Assembly: GCF_016863275.1 (NCBI RefSeq)
Contig: NZ_BOOO01000009.1
Coordinates: 248,001-312,000, forward strand
Direction: 5' to 3'
DNA length: 64,000 nt
Source of the DNA: Planotetraspora mira
Lineage (GTDB): Bacteria > Actinomycetota > Actinomycetes > Streptosporangiales > Streptosporangiaceae
In this document: one piece after another, positions 8,902 through 17,376 of the stretch
How positions within the stretch are numbered: position 1 is the first letter of the stretch
How the letters are laid out: every line of letters begins with the position of its first letter
Translations under genes and position numbers: made by a program
Notes under the pieces: generated by a model
What the model saw: the letters and a program-made list of their open reading frames with translations, nothing else
Told to the model about the DNA's origin: nothing
Database searches by the model: none

Positions 8902-9060
8902 GCGGGCCGAGCGCCGGGTAGACGGCGGGCGGCGCGCCGCCTCGATCCCCCACGAGATCGCCGCCATGGGGAAAGGTTGCCGAACGCTTGTCTCAACCCA
9001 TAGCCGACATGCGATTCACCGGGGCCGGGAACGAGGCCCTGAGCTGCTTGAATTCCCCCG

Positions 9061-10368
9061 ATGAGCAGATCACGTGCAGGGAATTACATCCGTGTCGGCC
9101 GGAGGGACCGCCGCTGTGGCAGCCGGCTTCCCCGGCTTGCGGGCGTACTGATCGCCGTGATCCTCATGGCCGGCTTCTTCCCCACATCGGCCGCCCAGGC
9201 CGCGACGACCGCTCAGCGGTTCGCCTACGTCAGCGATCTCAACGCCGACTCCGTGTCCGTGATCGACACGGCGGACGAGACCGTCGTGGCGACCGTCCCC
9301 GTCGGCGACAGACCGAACGGGATCGCGGCGCTGCCCGACGGCTCGCGCGTCTACGCGATCAACTTCGACTCGGACGACGTGTCGGTGATCTCGACCGCGA
9401 CGAACACCGTCATCAGGACCGTCGACGTCGGAACCCGGCCGGCCGACGCCACAGTCACCCCTGACGGCAGGTTCCTGTACGTGGCCGACTCCGGCTCCGA
9501 CACCGTGACCGTGATCGACACCGCCACCGACGCGGTGGTGGACACCCTGGCCGCCGGCGACGGGCCGGCCGAGGTGGCGTTCACCCCGGACGGCCGCTAC
9601 GCCTACGTGACCGACTTCCTCGCGGGGCCCGCCGGCACCGTCTCGGTGATCGACACCGCCGCCCGCACCACCCTCGCCACCATCCCCGTCGGGGCCCACC
9701 CGTCGGGGATCACGATCACCCCCGATGGCCGGTACGCCTATTCGACCAACTTCGGCACGACCACCGTGTCGGTGATCTCGACCTCTTCCAACACGGTCGT
9801 CGACACCGTGACCGTCGGTTCCGCCCCGGCGGACGCCGTGGCCGGCCCGGACGGATCGCGGGTCTACGTCGCCGACATGTTCTCCAATGCCGTGTCGGTG
9901 ATCTCGACCTCTTCCAACACGGTCGTCGACACGATCCCCATCAGTGGTCCCACTCCCGTCGGCTCCGGTCCGAACGGCCTGGCGATCACTCCCGACGGCT
10001 CGCGCGTGTACGTCGCCAACACCTTCGCCGACACGACGTCGGTGATCTCGACCGCCGCCGGCACGGTCGCCGACACCGTCGACGTCGGCGGCAGGCCGAC
10101 CGATGTGGACATCGCGGGGACGGCGACAGGCGGCCCGTCTGCGCCGTCTTCCGCCCCGGCCGCCCAGGAGTCGGGCGGCGTCGTCAGCCGCGAGAACGAG
10201 AACTTCACCGGGATCGTCGCCGCGACCCAAGACGCCGGGATCCGGCAGGCGGTGCGTGACATCCGCGCCTTCGTGCAGCAGGTGACGAAGCGCCATCTCG
10301 ACCACCCCGCGCCCGCGAGACCCCCGAAGATCCGCCACCCTCGTCTGGCCGCGAGGACGCCTTCCTGA
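9061..10368 (+). CDS. Secreted YVTN-family beta-propeller repeat protein
   Basis: A 435-residue exported protein. The N-terminus has a basic stretch, a hydrophobic core (residues ~27-40) and a likely signal peptidase site after AAQA at residue 47. Residues ~50-345 contain about seven repeats of the pattern TVSVIDTATnTVVaTVpVG-rP-gvaiTPDGrYaYVtN, which fold as a seven-bladed propeller. A 90-residue tail follows with a low-complexity PSAPSSAPAA linker. Propellers of this class are extracellular binding or scaffold proteins; no catalytic residues can be assigned. Two adjacent blades share a 43-bp identical DNA segment. Confidence 0.9.
   Translation: MSRSRAGNYIRVGRRDRRCGSRLPRLAGVLIAVILMAGFFPTSAAQAATTAQRFAYVSDLNADSVSVIDTADETVVATVPVGDRPNGIAALPDGSRVYAINFDSDDVSVISTATNTVIRTVDVGTRPADATVTPDGRFLYVADSGSDTVTVIDTATDAVVDTLAAGDGPAEVAFTPDGRYAYVTDFLAGPAGTVSVIDTAARTTLATIPVGAHPSGITITPDGRYAYSTNFGTTTVSVISTSSNTVVDTVTVGSAPADAVAGPDGSRVYVADMFSNAVSVISTSSNTVVDTIPISGPTPVGSGPNGLAITPDGSRVYVANTFADTTSVISTAAGTVADTVDVGGRPTDVDIAGTATGGPSAPSSAPAAQESGGVVSRENENFTGIVAATQDAGIRQAVRDIRAFVQQVTKRHLDHPAPARPPKIRHPRLAARTPS
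9764..9932 (+). repeat. Intragenic 43-bp identical direct repeats in the propeller gene
   Basis: The 43 bases at 9764-9806 recur without change at 9890-9932, 126 bp later, encoding VSVISTSSNTVVDT in consecutive blades. Exact DNA identity, not just protein similarity, suggests a recent blade duplication or gene conversion. Confidence 0.8.
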
Positions 10369-10412
10369 GGGTTTCCCGCCGGAGCCCGAGCGTTCCGCGC
10401 CGGAGGGGAAAC

Positions 10413-10973
10413 CTACGCCCTGGTGCGGTAGTGGAGGTGGATCACGCCGTTGCCGAAACGGTGTTCGTCCAGCAGTTCCAGCTTCACGCGGACGTCGCCG
10501 GGAAGAGCCGGGTTTCCGCCTCCCACGACGATGGGCGACAGGAACAGGTGGAACTCGTCGACCAGCCCGGCCCTGATCGCCTCGGCGGCGAGACAGGGAC
10601 CGCCGATGCCGAGGTCCCGCTCCGCTGACGCCTTCATCCGGCGGACCGCCTCGGCGTCGAAGGCCCGCTCGATCCGCGTTCTGGCACTCGACACCGTCTC
10701 CAGCGTCGTGGAGTAGACGATCTTGTCCTTCGACTGCCATATCGCGGCGTAGTCCAGAACGATGGGCGACTGGCCGGGGAGGGTGTGCATGGTCTCCCAG
10801 CCGGCCAGCACCTCGTACATGCGACGCCCGTAGAGGTGGGTGCCGATCGGACGTTCGAGGTCGTTGACGAAGGCGTGCACCTCCTCGTCGGGCATGGACC
10901 AGTCGAACTTGCCGTTCTCGTCCGCCACGTAACCGTCGAGCGACGTGATCGCCGCGTAGATCAGCTTGGCCAT
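10413..10973 (-). CDS. Dihydrofolate reductase-family protein (RibD C-terminal domain)
   Basis: A 186-residue protein of the RibD_C/DHFR-like fold: an N-terminal KLIYAAITSLDGYVAD strand-turn, GTHLYGRRMYEVL, and a C-terminal LVDEFHLFLSPIVVGGG segment. Members reduce small molecules with NADPH, but most actinomycete copies, including this one, are not assigned to folate or riboflavin synthesis. ATG 10973 gives the conserved MAKLIYAA start. It is divergent from the HxlR gene at 11071, which probably regulates it. Confidence 0.92.
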   Translation of the reverse strand: MAKLIYAAITSLDGYVADENGKFDWSMPDEEVHAFVNDLERPIGTHLYGRRMYEVLAGWETMHTLPGQSPIVLDYAAIWQSKDKIVYSTTLETVSSARTRIERAFDAEAVRRMKASAERDLGIGGPCLAAEAIRAGLVDEFHLFLSPIVVGGGNPALPGDVRVKLELLDEHRFGNGVIHLHYRTRA

Positions 10974-10990
10974 GATGGCCTCCCTTGACG

Positions 10991-11019
10991 CCGACTGCTT
11001 GCATTTTGCCACCAGTCGG
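10991..11019. promoter_or_regulatory. Dyad CCGACTG-N15-CAGTCGG between the reductase and HxlR genes
   Basis: A 7-bp inverted repeat in the 97-bp divergent intergenic region. A TTGCA near 11000 and TTGCAA at 11045-11050 add further half-site-like elements. It is a plausible HxlR operator region, as HxlR proteins typically bind the shared promoter. Confidence 0.4.
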
Positions 11020-11070
11020 AGAGCATAGGTAAACTGCTCCTCTATTGCAACCAGTTCTCCGGAGGGTTCG

Positions 11071-11580
11071 ATGACCCAGGCCCACCGCTCGGGGTGTCCC
11101 ATCAACCTGTCGCTCGAGGTCTTCGGTGACAAGTGGAGCCTGCTCATCCTCCGCGACATGATCTTCGGCGGGCGGCGGCACTTCCGCGAAATATTGAACG
11201 GATCACAGGAGGGGATCGCCTCCAACATCCTCGCCAACCGGCTGAAGAGGCTGGTCGACCTGGGCATGCTCACCAAGCGGGACGACCCGACCCACAAGCA
11301 GAAGGCGATCTACAGCCTGACCGAGCCGTCGATCGAACTCGTGCCGATCATGGCCGCGCTGGGCACCTGGGGCAGCAGGTGGCTGCCGGTCACCGAGGAA
11401 CTGTCGATCCGGGCGCGTGTGCTGGGGGAGGGCGGCCCCGAACTCTGGGACCGCTTCATGGCCGAGCTTCGCCAGGAGCACCTCGGCATCCCAGCCGACC
11501 CGGCACCCGACGGGAAGACGGTGCGCCAGAGTCTCCAGGACGCCTACCTCGCCGTCGTCGCGGGAAGTTGCACGGTCTGA
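11071..11580 (+). CDS. HxlR-family winged-helix transcriptional regulator
   Basis: A 169-residue regulator of the MarR/HxlR class. The hallmark CPINLSLEVFGDKWSLLILR spans ~residues 9-28, and the winged helix continues through NILANRLKRLVDLGMLTKR. The conserved Cys9 near the N-terminus is the residue that senses thiol-reactive compounds in several HxlR proteins. The divergent reductase gene is the likely target. ATG 11071 follows GGAGGG with suitable spacing. Confidence 0.93.
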   Translation: MTQAHRSGCPINLSLEVFGDKWSLLILRDMIFGGRRHFREILNGSQEGIASNILANRLKRLVDLGMLTKRDDPTHKQKAIYSLTEPSIELVPIMAALGTWGSRWLPVTEELSIRARVLGEGGPELWDRFMAELRQEHLGIPADPAPDGKTVRQSLQDAYLAVVAGSCTV

Positions 11581-11641
11581 CCTCGGACCTCCTCCGTCGC
11601 CGCCGACGGCAAAGACCCCGAGCCGGCCGTACCGGAAACTT

Positions 11642-11670
11642 GACCGTACGTTCCAGATAGGCGTACGGTC
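11642..11670. promoter_or_regulatory. Perfect 9-bp inverted repeat before a TetR gene (likely autoregulatory operator)
   Basis: GACCGTACG at 11642-11650 and CGTACGGTC at 11662-11670 form a perfect dyad with an 11-bp spacer. It ends 6 bp before the TetR ATG at 11677, so it overlaps the promoter or transcription start, as expected for TetR self-repression. Confidence 0.7.
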
Positions 11671-11676
11671 CTTCGC

Positions 11677-12258
11677 ATGGCACGAGTCCGGGAGTTCGAC
11701 ACCGAGGCCGCATTGAAGGCGGCGATGTCCGCCTTCCGCCACAAGGGGTACGAGGGGACCTCGGTGCAGGACCTGGTCGACGCCACCGGAATCGGACGCG
11801 GGTCGCTGTATGCGGCGTTCGGCAGCAAGGAGGGCCTGTATCTGGCGGTGATGGACCGCTACCGCGAGCAGTACGCCCTGCCGCTGATCGAACTGCTCGG
11901 CAGCGGGGCTCCGGCACGCGAACTGGTTCGCTCCATGCTGCTCGGCCTGGTGGACGAGATCGTGCATGACGACTGCACCCAGTCCTGTCTCATCGTCAGC
12001 GCCACGACCGAGCGGCTCCCTCATGATCCCGAGGTCGCCGGGCGCGTGCGGGACACGACCGCGTCCCTTGAGGACGCGCTGACCGAGGTGATCGGAAGAG
12101 CCCAGGCGAGCGGCGAGGTGACGAGTGCCCGCGATGCGCGGGGCCTGGCGCGGTTCCTCCTGACGACCATCCATGGGCTGCGCATCATGGGCGCGATCAA
12201 CACCGACCGGCGCTATCTGATGAGCGCAGTGGAGGTGGCCCTGGGCTGCCTCGACTGA
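11677..12258 (+). CDS. TetR/AcrR-family transcriptional regulator
   Basis: A 193-residue regulator with an N-terminal TetR helix-turn-helix (TSVQDLVDATGIGRGSLYAAFGSKEGLYLAV, ~residues 28-58) and a C-terminal ligand-binding domain of the TetR_C_16/YxaF-like kind (SCLIVSATTERLPHDPEVAGRV). The strong dyad just upstream suggests autoregulation. The start is ATG 11677; the mRNA leader is very short. The NTF2-like gene downstream starts ~109 bp later on the same strand and may be a target. Confidence 0.93.
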   Translation: MARVREFDTEAALKAAMSAFRHKGYEGTSVQDLVDATGIGRGSLYAAFGSKEGLYLAVMDRYREQYALPLIELLGSGAPARELVRSMLLGLVDEIVHDDCTQSCLIVSATTERLPHDPEVAGRVRDTTASLEDALTEVIGRAQASGEVTSARDARGLARFLLTTIHGLRIMGAINTDRRYLMSAVEVALGCLD

Positions 12259-12366
12259 GTTTTTCACGCCCTGAATATGTAACGATCATTCAAGATTTTT
12301 AAGAGGAACGGATGGGACAGGCGGCTCCGTCGCCGTCTCACGAATCAGTGCAACGGGGGAGCGATT

Positions 12367-12813
12367 TTGGAGAAGGACGACATGCTTCGGCGTCTGTGGG
12401 ACGTCGAGGAGGTGAAGCAACTCAAGGCGCGTTACTTCCGCTCCATCGACACCAAGGACTGGGAGGCCTGCCGCGAGCTGTTCACGGCGGACGCGCGCAT
12501 CGACATCGGCGGAACCGTCAGGACACTCGACGAGTTCATATCCGTCACCCGCGCATGGCTCGGCGACGCCGTTTCCGTGCACAGCGGGTCCACACCCGAG
12601 ATAGAGATCACGGGTCCCGACGTCGCCACCGGGATCTGGGGCATGCACGACTACATCACCTTTCCCGACAGCGGCGGAGCCCCGCAGGGGATGCACGGCT
12701 ACGGCCACTACCACGAGCGATATCGGCGGATCGACGGCCGCTGGCGCATCCACACCGTGACGTTGACCCGCTTGCGGATCGACCTGCTTGAGGGTGGCCT
12801 TCCTGATGTGTGA
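12367..12813 (+). CDS. SnoaL-like / NTF2-family protein
   Basis: A 148-residue protein of the NTF2-like superfamily (SnoaL_4-type): LKARYFRSIDTKDWEACRELFTADARID followed by YGHYHERYRRIDGRWRIHTVTLTRLRID. Members are cone-shaped dimers that bind small hydrophobic ligands; some are cyclases, isomerases or dehydratases. The specific reaction is unknown. I take TTG 12367, preceded by GGGGGAG at good spacing; ATG 12382 is the alternative and also follows a GGAG-like sequence. Confidence 0.85.
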   Translation: MEKDDMLRRLWDVEEVKQLKARYFRSIDTKDWEACRELFTADARIDIGGTVRTLDEFISVTRAWLGDAVSVHSGSTPEIEITGPDVATGIWGMHDYITFPDSGGAPQGMHGYGHYHERYRRIDGRWRIHTVTLTRLRIDLLEGGLPDV

Positions 12814-12843
12814 GCACCAGGCCCGACACGCCGGATGCCGCTC

Positions 12844-13785
12844 ATGAAGGCGGTGGGAGCTCTCACCTTCGGCGGTCCGGACGTGCTGCGGGTCGTCGAC
12901 GTGCCGGAACCGCACGCCGGCCCGGAGGAGGTGCGCATCCGCGTGCACGCCGCGGCGGTGAATCCGGCGGACACGCTCATGCGGGCGGGCCTCACCCCAC
13001 TCCCCGGCGTGCGACCGCCGTACATCCCCGGCCAGGACGCCGCGGGAGTCGTGGACGAGATCGGGGAAGGCGCAGTCACCGATCTGCGGATCGGCGACCG
13101 GGTGATGGCCATGGTCATGCCGAACGGCCCGAGCGGCGGCGCCTACGCCGAGTACGTGGTCCTGCCCGCGTCATGGGTGACCAGGGCGCCGACCGGCACG
13201 AGTCACGCCGAGGCCGCGACCCTTCCGATGAACGGACTCACCGCCCTCCTGACACTCGACCTGCTGGACCTGTCGGCTGGTCAGACTCTCGCGGTGACCG
13301 GCGCGGCAGGCGGATTCGGCGGCTACACGGTCCAACTGGCGAAGGCGGAAGGACTGCGCGTCGTGGCCGACGCCTCACCCGCGGACGAGGAACTGGTCCG
13401 GTCCCTGGGGGCGGACATCGTCGTGGCGAGGGGCGACGATGTCGGCGCCCGCATCCGCCAGGCCGTACCCGAAGGTGTGGACGGGCTGGCCGACGGCGCG
13501 CTCATCGGGGCGCCCGTGGTGGGCGCGGTGCGTGACGGCGGGGGCGTCGCCGCCCTCCGCGGCACCGGCCCCTTCGGTGCGCCTGATCGCGGCATCACCT
13601 TCCACACCGTGTACGTCCCCGACTATCGCGGCCGCCGGGACAAGCTTGATCAATTGCGGCGTCTTGCGGATGCCCATGCGGTGACCTTGCGGGTCGCCGC
13701 CACGTTCGCCGCCGAGCAGGCGCCCGAGGCCCACCGCCTTCTTGAAGCCGGCGGCACCCGGGGACGACTGGTCCTCGAGTTCTGA
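12844..13785 (+). CDS. NADP-dependent zinc-free oxidoreductase (quinone reductase-like MDR)
   Basis: A ~313-residue medium-chain dehydrogenase of the quinone oxidoreductase group: a GroES-like N-terminal domain (MKAVGALTFGGPDVLRVVDVPEP, PGQDAAGVVDEIGEG) and a Rossmann domain with TGAAGGFGGYTVQLAK. The zinc ligands of alcohol dehydrogenases are absent. It probably reduces quinones or enals with NADPH. ATG 12844 gives the family start MKAVGAL; ATG 12835, three codons upstream, is also possible. Confidence 0.92.
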   Translation: MKAVGALTFGGPDVLRVVDVPEPHAGPEEVRIRVHAAAVNPADTLMRAGLTPLPGVRPPYIPGQDAAGVVDEIGEGAVTDLRIGDRVMAMVMPNGPSGGAYAEYVVLPASWVTRAPTGTSHAEAATLPMNGLTALLTLDLLDLSAGQTLAVTGAAGGFGGYTVQLAKAEGLRVVADASPADEELVRSLGADIVVARGDDVGARIRQAVPEGVDGLADGALIGAPVVGAVRDGGGVAALRGTGPFGAPDRGITFHTVYVPDYRGRRDKLDQLRRLADAHAVTLRVAATFAAEQAPEAHRLLEAGGTRGRLVLEF

Positions 13786-13885
13786 CTCACCCGCCGGCTG
13801 CGTCTCCGGCACGTCTCCGGCACCTCACGACACACGTCACGACACCTGGCCGCACCACGGCCGGTTCCACCATTGGGGGAAGCAC

Positions 13886-14989
13886 ATGAAGAAGATCGGC
13901 GTAGGCATCATCGGGGCGAGCACCGGCGGGTGGGCGTCCATCAGTCACGTTCCCGCCCTGAAGGCGTCGCCCGACTACGAACTGCGCGCGATCAGCACCT
14001 CGCGCCGCGAGTCCGCCGAGCTCGCCGCGAGGGAATTCGGCGTACCGGCGGCGTTCGACGACCACAGGGACCTGATCGCCCATCCGGATGTCGACCTGGT
14101 CGTGGTGGCGGTGAAGGTCACCCACCATCACGCCCTGATCTCCGCGGCGCTGGAGGCCGGGAAGATGGTCTACAGCGAATGGCCCCTCGGCGTGGATCAC
14201 CGTGAGGCGGCCCTCCTGACCGAGCATGCCCGGGCCGCGGGCGTGCGCACGGTGATCGGGCTGCAGGCCCGCTTCTCCCCGGTGGTCCGTTATGTGCGTG
14301 ACCTGGTCGCGGAAGGCTACGTCGGGCAGGTGCTCGGCACGACGCTGATCGGGTCGGGTCTCTCCTGGGGGGAGGAGACCGACCGCGCCCACGCCTACAT
14401 CTTCGACGCCGCCAACGGGGCGACGCTCCTGACCGCCGCGGGTCTGCACGCCCTCGAGGCGGTGAACTTCGCCCTGGGCGACTTCGCCTCCGTCTCGGCC
14501 AACCTCGTCAACGGCCGCAAGGAAGTACGAGTGGTCGACGAGGGGATCTCGATCCCGGTGACGACGGCCGACCAGGTGTCCGTCACGGGGACGCTGGACA
14601 ACGGCGCGGCCGTCTCCGTCTTCTACCGCGGCGCGTTCTCGCGCGGCCCCAACCTGCGCTGGGAGATCAACGGCACCGATGGCGACCTCATCCTGACCGC
14701 GCCGGGCATCAACGGAAACCTGCAGGTGGCGGATTTGCAGCTGGAAGGCGGCCGGGGTGCGGAGACCGCCGTCGCCGAGATCGCCGTGCCGGCTCACTAC
14801 TTCGATCCGGTCCCCCGAACCCTGTCCGGACTTTCGCAGAGCGTGGCCCAGACCTACGCGTTCCTCGCCAAGGATCTGCGTGAGGGCACCGACACCGTTC
14901 CCGGCTTCGATTACGCCCTTGAACGGCACCGGCTCGTCGACGCGATCGAGCGGGCCTCCCGGACCGGATCCGTCCAGTCGCCGGCCTGA
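13886..14989 (+). CDS. Gfo/Idh/MocA-family oxidoreductase
   Basis: A 367-residue NAD(P)-dependent dehydrogenase. The N-terminal Rossmann motif is VGIIGASTGGWASISHVPALK (residues ~5-25), followed by DLVVVAVKVTHHHALISAALEAGK and YSEWPLGVD in place of the EKP motif, then the substrate-binding domain with AAGLHALEAVNFALG. Family members act on sugars, inositols or related polyols; the exact substrate is unknown. It follows the quinone reductase-like gene by 100 bp on the same strand, and a GGGGGAAG ribosome binding site precedes ATG 13886. Confidence 0.92.
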   Translation: MKKIGVGIIGASTGGWASISHVPALKASPDYELRAISTSRRESAELAAREFGVPAAFDDHRDLIAHPDVDLVVVAVKVTHHHALISAALEAGKMVYSEWPLGVDHREAALLTEHARAAGVRTVIGLQARFSPVVRYVRDLVAEGYVGQVLGTTLIGSGLSWGEETDRAHAYIFDAANGATLLTAAGLHALEAVNFALGDFASVSANLVNGRKEVRVVDEGISIPVTTADQVSVTGTLDNGAAVSVFYRGAFSRGPNLRWEINGTDGDLILTAPGINGNLQVADLQLEGGRGAETAVAEIAVPAHYFDPVPRTLSGLSQSVAQTYAFLAKDLREGTDTVPGFDYALERHRLVDAIERASRTGSVQSPA

Positions 14990-15050
14990 GCCCACCTGAT
15001 CCGTCACGACGGAGACAGGCCGCTCTCTCGCAGAAAACGGTTCCGATGAC

Positions 15051-15065
15051 TAGAATCATGTTCTA
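15051..15065. promoter_or_regulatory. Short dyad TAGAA-N5-TTCTA in the promoter of the serine hydrolase gene
   Basis: A 15-bp imperfect palindrome 30 bp before the ATG at 15096. TAGAAT inside it resembles an actinobacterial -10 element, so the dyad may be an operator overlapping the promoter. Confidence 0.4.
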
Positions 15066-15095
15066 TTTTCCGGTCTCGGACTGCGAGGGAGCGGC

Positions 15096-16325
15096 ATGGG
15101 CGAGCTGAGAATCACCTGCGATCCGGAGGAGGTCGGCTTCGACCGCGACCGGCTGCGCCGTATCGACGCACACTTCGCGTCCTACATCGACGACGGAAGG
15201 CTCCCCGGCTGGCTGGCGCTGGTCAGCCGGCGCGGCGAGATCGCGCACCTGTCGACGTACGGAGCACGTGACGTGGCGTCCGGGACGCCGGTCGAGACCG
15301 ACACCCTCTTCCGGATCTATTCGATGTCGAAGCCGATCACGTCGGTCGCGGCCATGATGCTCTACGAGGAGGGTGCACTCGAGCTGACCGATCCGATCAG
15401 CCGGTTCATCCCCTCGTTCAGCGACATGCGGGTCTATGAGAAGGGCATGGCGGTCAAGCCGGTCACCCGGCCCGCCGCCGAACCGATACGGCTCTGGCAC
15501 CTCCTCACCCACACCGCAGGCCTGGTCTACGGCTTTCAGCACGTCAGCGTCGTCGACGAGATCTACCGCAACGCCGGCTTCAACCGCGGCATGCCGCGGG
15601 ACCTCGACCTCGCCGAGGTCGTGGACCGCTGGGCGGCGCTGCCTCTGCTCTTCGAGCCCGGCTCGCAGTGGAACTACTCCGTCGCGACCGACGTGCTCGG
15701 CCGGGTGGTCGAGGTGGTGTCGGGGCAGTCGCTGGACTCCTTCTTCGCCGAGCGGATCTTCGGCCCGCTGGGGATGACCGACACCGGCTTCTCCATCGAC
15801 GCCGGCAGGGCCGATCGGATGGCCTCGCTCTACACCGCCGGCCCGGACGGGCGTGCGACCCTGCTCGACATGGGCGACGCCGCCCTCCACCGGCCGAAGG
15901 CGCTGTCAGGAGGCGGCGGGCTGATCTCCAGCGCCGCCGACTATCACCGGTTCACTCAGATGTTGCTCCGCGGCGGCGAACTCGACGGCGTCCGGCTGCT
16001 CAGCCCGCGCACGGTCGCCTACATGACCCGCAACCACCTTCCCGGCGGCGCCGACCTCGAGGAGTTCGGCCGGCCGGTGTTCGCCGAGGTCCCCTACGCC
16101 GGCGTCGGCTTCGGGCTCGGCTTCGCGGTGGTGCAGGACGCCGCGAAGCACAAGGCCCTGGCCTCGGAGGGCGAGTACAACTGGGGCGGCGCGGCGAGCA
16201 CGACGTTCTGGGTGGACCCGGCCGAACAGGTGACGGTCGTCTTCCTCACCCAGCTCACCCCGTCGAACACCCACCCGATACGCACCCAGTTGCGGCAACT
16301 GGTCTATCAGGCGCTCGTCGACTGA
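15096..16325 (+). CDS. Serine hydrolase, class C beta-lactamase / EstB-like esterase family
   Basis: A 409-residue protein with the catalytic SxxK motif SMSK at residues 76-79 (LFRIYSMSKPITSVAAMML), a WNYSVATD segment at the position of the YxN motif, and WGGAASTTFWVDP near the C-terminal KTG-equivalent. The length and lack of a signal peptide fit cytoplasmic EstB/LovD-like esterases or transesterases rather than secreted beta-lactamases. The substrate is unknown. Start ATG 15096 follows GAGGGAGCGG. Confidence 0.9.
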   Translation: MGELRITCDPEEVGFDRDRLRRIDAHFASYIDDGRLPGWLALVSRRGEIAHLSTYGARDVASGTPVETDTLFRIYSMSKPITSVAAMMLYEEGALELTDPISRFIPSFSDMRVYEKGMAVKPVTRPAAEPIRLWHLLTHTAGLVYGFQHVSVVDEIYRNAGFNRGMPRDLDLAEVVDRWAALPLLFEPGSQWNYSVATDVLGRVVEVVSGQSLDSFFAERIFGPLGMTDTGFSIDAGRADRMASLYTAGPDGRATLLDMGDAALHRPKALSGGGGLISSAADYHRFTQMLLRGGELDGVRLLSPRTVAYMTRNHLPGGADLEEFGRPVFAEVPYAGVGFGLGFAVVQDAAKHKALASEGEYNWGGAASTTFWVDPAEQVTVVFLTQLTPSNTHPIRTQLRQLVYQALVD

Positions 16326-16481
16326 CGCCGGGCCCTGCGCGGCACCCCGGGGCCACATGGCCGCCGGGGTCGGTCGCCATCACCGCGATGCTCTGGATCT
16401 CCGTGGTCGCGATCCGGTGCCGCAGCGGCCGCTGATGGTGGTAGGGGCACGCCGTGAACCGACGGGCCGACCTCCGATCCT

Positions 16482-16496
16482 GGGTGTGACACACCC
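16482..16496. promoter_or_regulatory. Perfect dyad GGGTGTG-A-CACACCC upstream of an XRE gene
   Basis: A 7+1+7 inverted repeat ending 36 bp before the GTG at 16533. It matches 12 of 15 positions of the dyad located 35 bp before the paralogous XRE gene at 52250. Likely the operator of this regulator class. Confidence 0.6.
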
Positions 16497-16532
16497 CTCG
16501 TAAGCAGGCCGGATACGCCATAACGTGACGGA

Positions 16533-17318
16533 GTGGAAGTACTAGCTGACTTGCTTCGCGCCCTTCGCAACACGGCCCCGATGGACACACTGATGCGGCT
16601 GCGTGGCCACCGGCAACTGCCGGGATTGCGACGCGAAGAGGTGGCCCTCATGGCAGGCATCAGTCCGGCCTACTACACCCGGCTGGAGCAGGGGCAGGAA
16701 TCCCATCCGCCCGATCACGTCCTCAGTGCCCTGGCACGCGTCTACGACCTCGACACCGACTCCGCCGATCACTTGTACCGGATCGCGCACCAATCGGAGC
16801 GGAACCAGATCTCCCGGAATCTGCAGAAGACCGTGGAGAACTGGTACCACGCTCCGGTGTTCGCCGTGAACCACCAACTGGATGTGCTCGCCGCCAACCG
16901 CATGGCGCGCGTGCTGTTCAAAGGCATGGATCACACCGACAACCTGATGCGCCACGCGTTCCTCGCCCCCGGCGCTCACGAGTTCTTTCCCAACTGGGAG
17001 TGGGAAGCCCGCTCGAAGGTGGCCCACCTGCGCGCCGCCGCCGAAGCCGACGACGACGCCCCCGCCCTGCGCGACCTGGTCGACGAACTCTCCTCGGAAA
17101 GCACGGATTTCCGCCGGATGTGGTCTAACCGGGACGTTCACGCCGACGAGTACAAACACATGCACCATCGCGAGCTGGGCTCGATGAATCTCCGGCACGA
17201 CACGCTGTCGGTTCAGAGCGCTCCCGGTGTGCTGCTCTTCGTCTGCCACGCCGACCCCGGCAGCTCAGCCGAGGAGGCTCTGTCCCTGCTGAGCATCCTC
17301 GCCGCCGACGAGGAGTGA
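16533..17318 (+). CDS. XRE-family regulator with MmyB-like domain
   Basis: A 261-residue regulator: XRE HTH (LPGLRREEVALMAGISPAYYTRLEQGQE, ~residues 29-56) and a C-terminal MmyB-like domain (LDVLAANRMARVLFKGMDH, LRAAAEADDDAPALRDLVDEL). GTG 16533 was chosen because it gives the family N-terminus; ACGGAG precedes it. Paralogous to the genes at 7960 and 52250. Unlike those two it has no obvious divergent target, the nearest downstream gene being the LuxR-type ATPase regulator. Confidence 0.92.
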   Translation: MEVLADLLRALRNTAPMDTLMRLRGHRQLPGLRREEVALMAGISPAYYTRLEQGQESHPPDHVLSALARVYDLDTDSADHLYRIAHQSERNQISRNLQKTVENWYHAPVFAVNHQLDVLAANRMARVLFKGMDHTDNLMRHAFLAPGAHEFFPNWEWEARSKVAHLRAAAEADDDAPALRDLVDELSSESTDFRRMWSNRDVHADEYKHMHHRELGSMNLRHDTLSVQSAPGVLLFVCHADPGSSAEEALSLLSILAADEE

Positions 17319-17376
17319 CTCTCGTCCACGGCGACCGTTGACGGCATCGTCCGGCGCAGTCGCTACATTGCAGATC

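Noticed and set aside
9070-11181. A 703-codon minus-strand reading frame across the propeller and reductase genes
   Set aside because: It is antisense to a clear secreted repeat protein; its composition is low-complexity and Arg-rich.
16326-16532. Possible minus-strand gene fragment between the esterase and the XRE gene
   Set aside because: Short reading frames only, with no recognisable motif; the XRE dyad occupies part of the gap.
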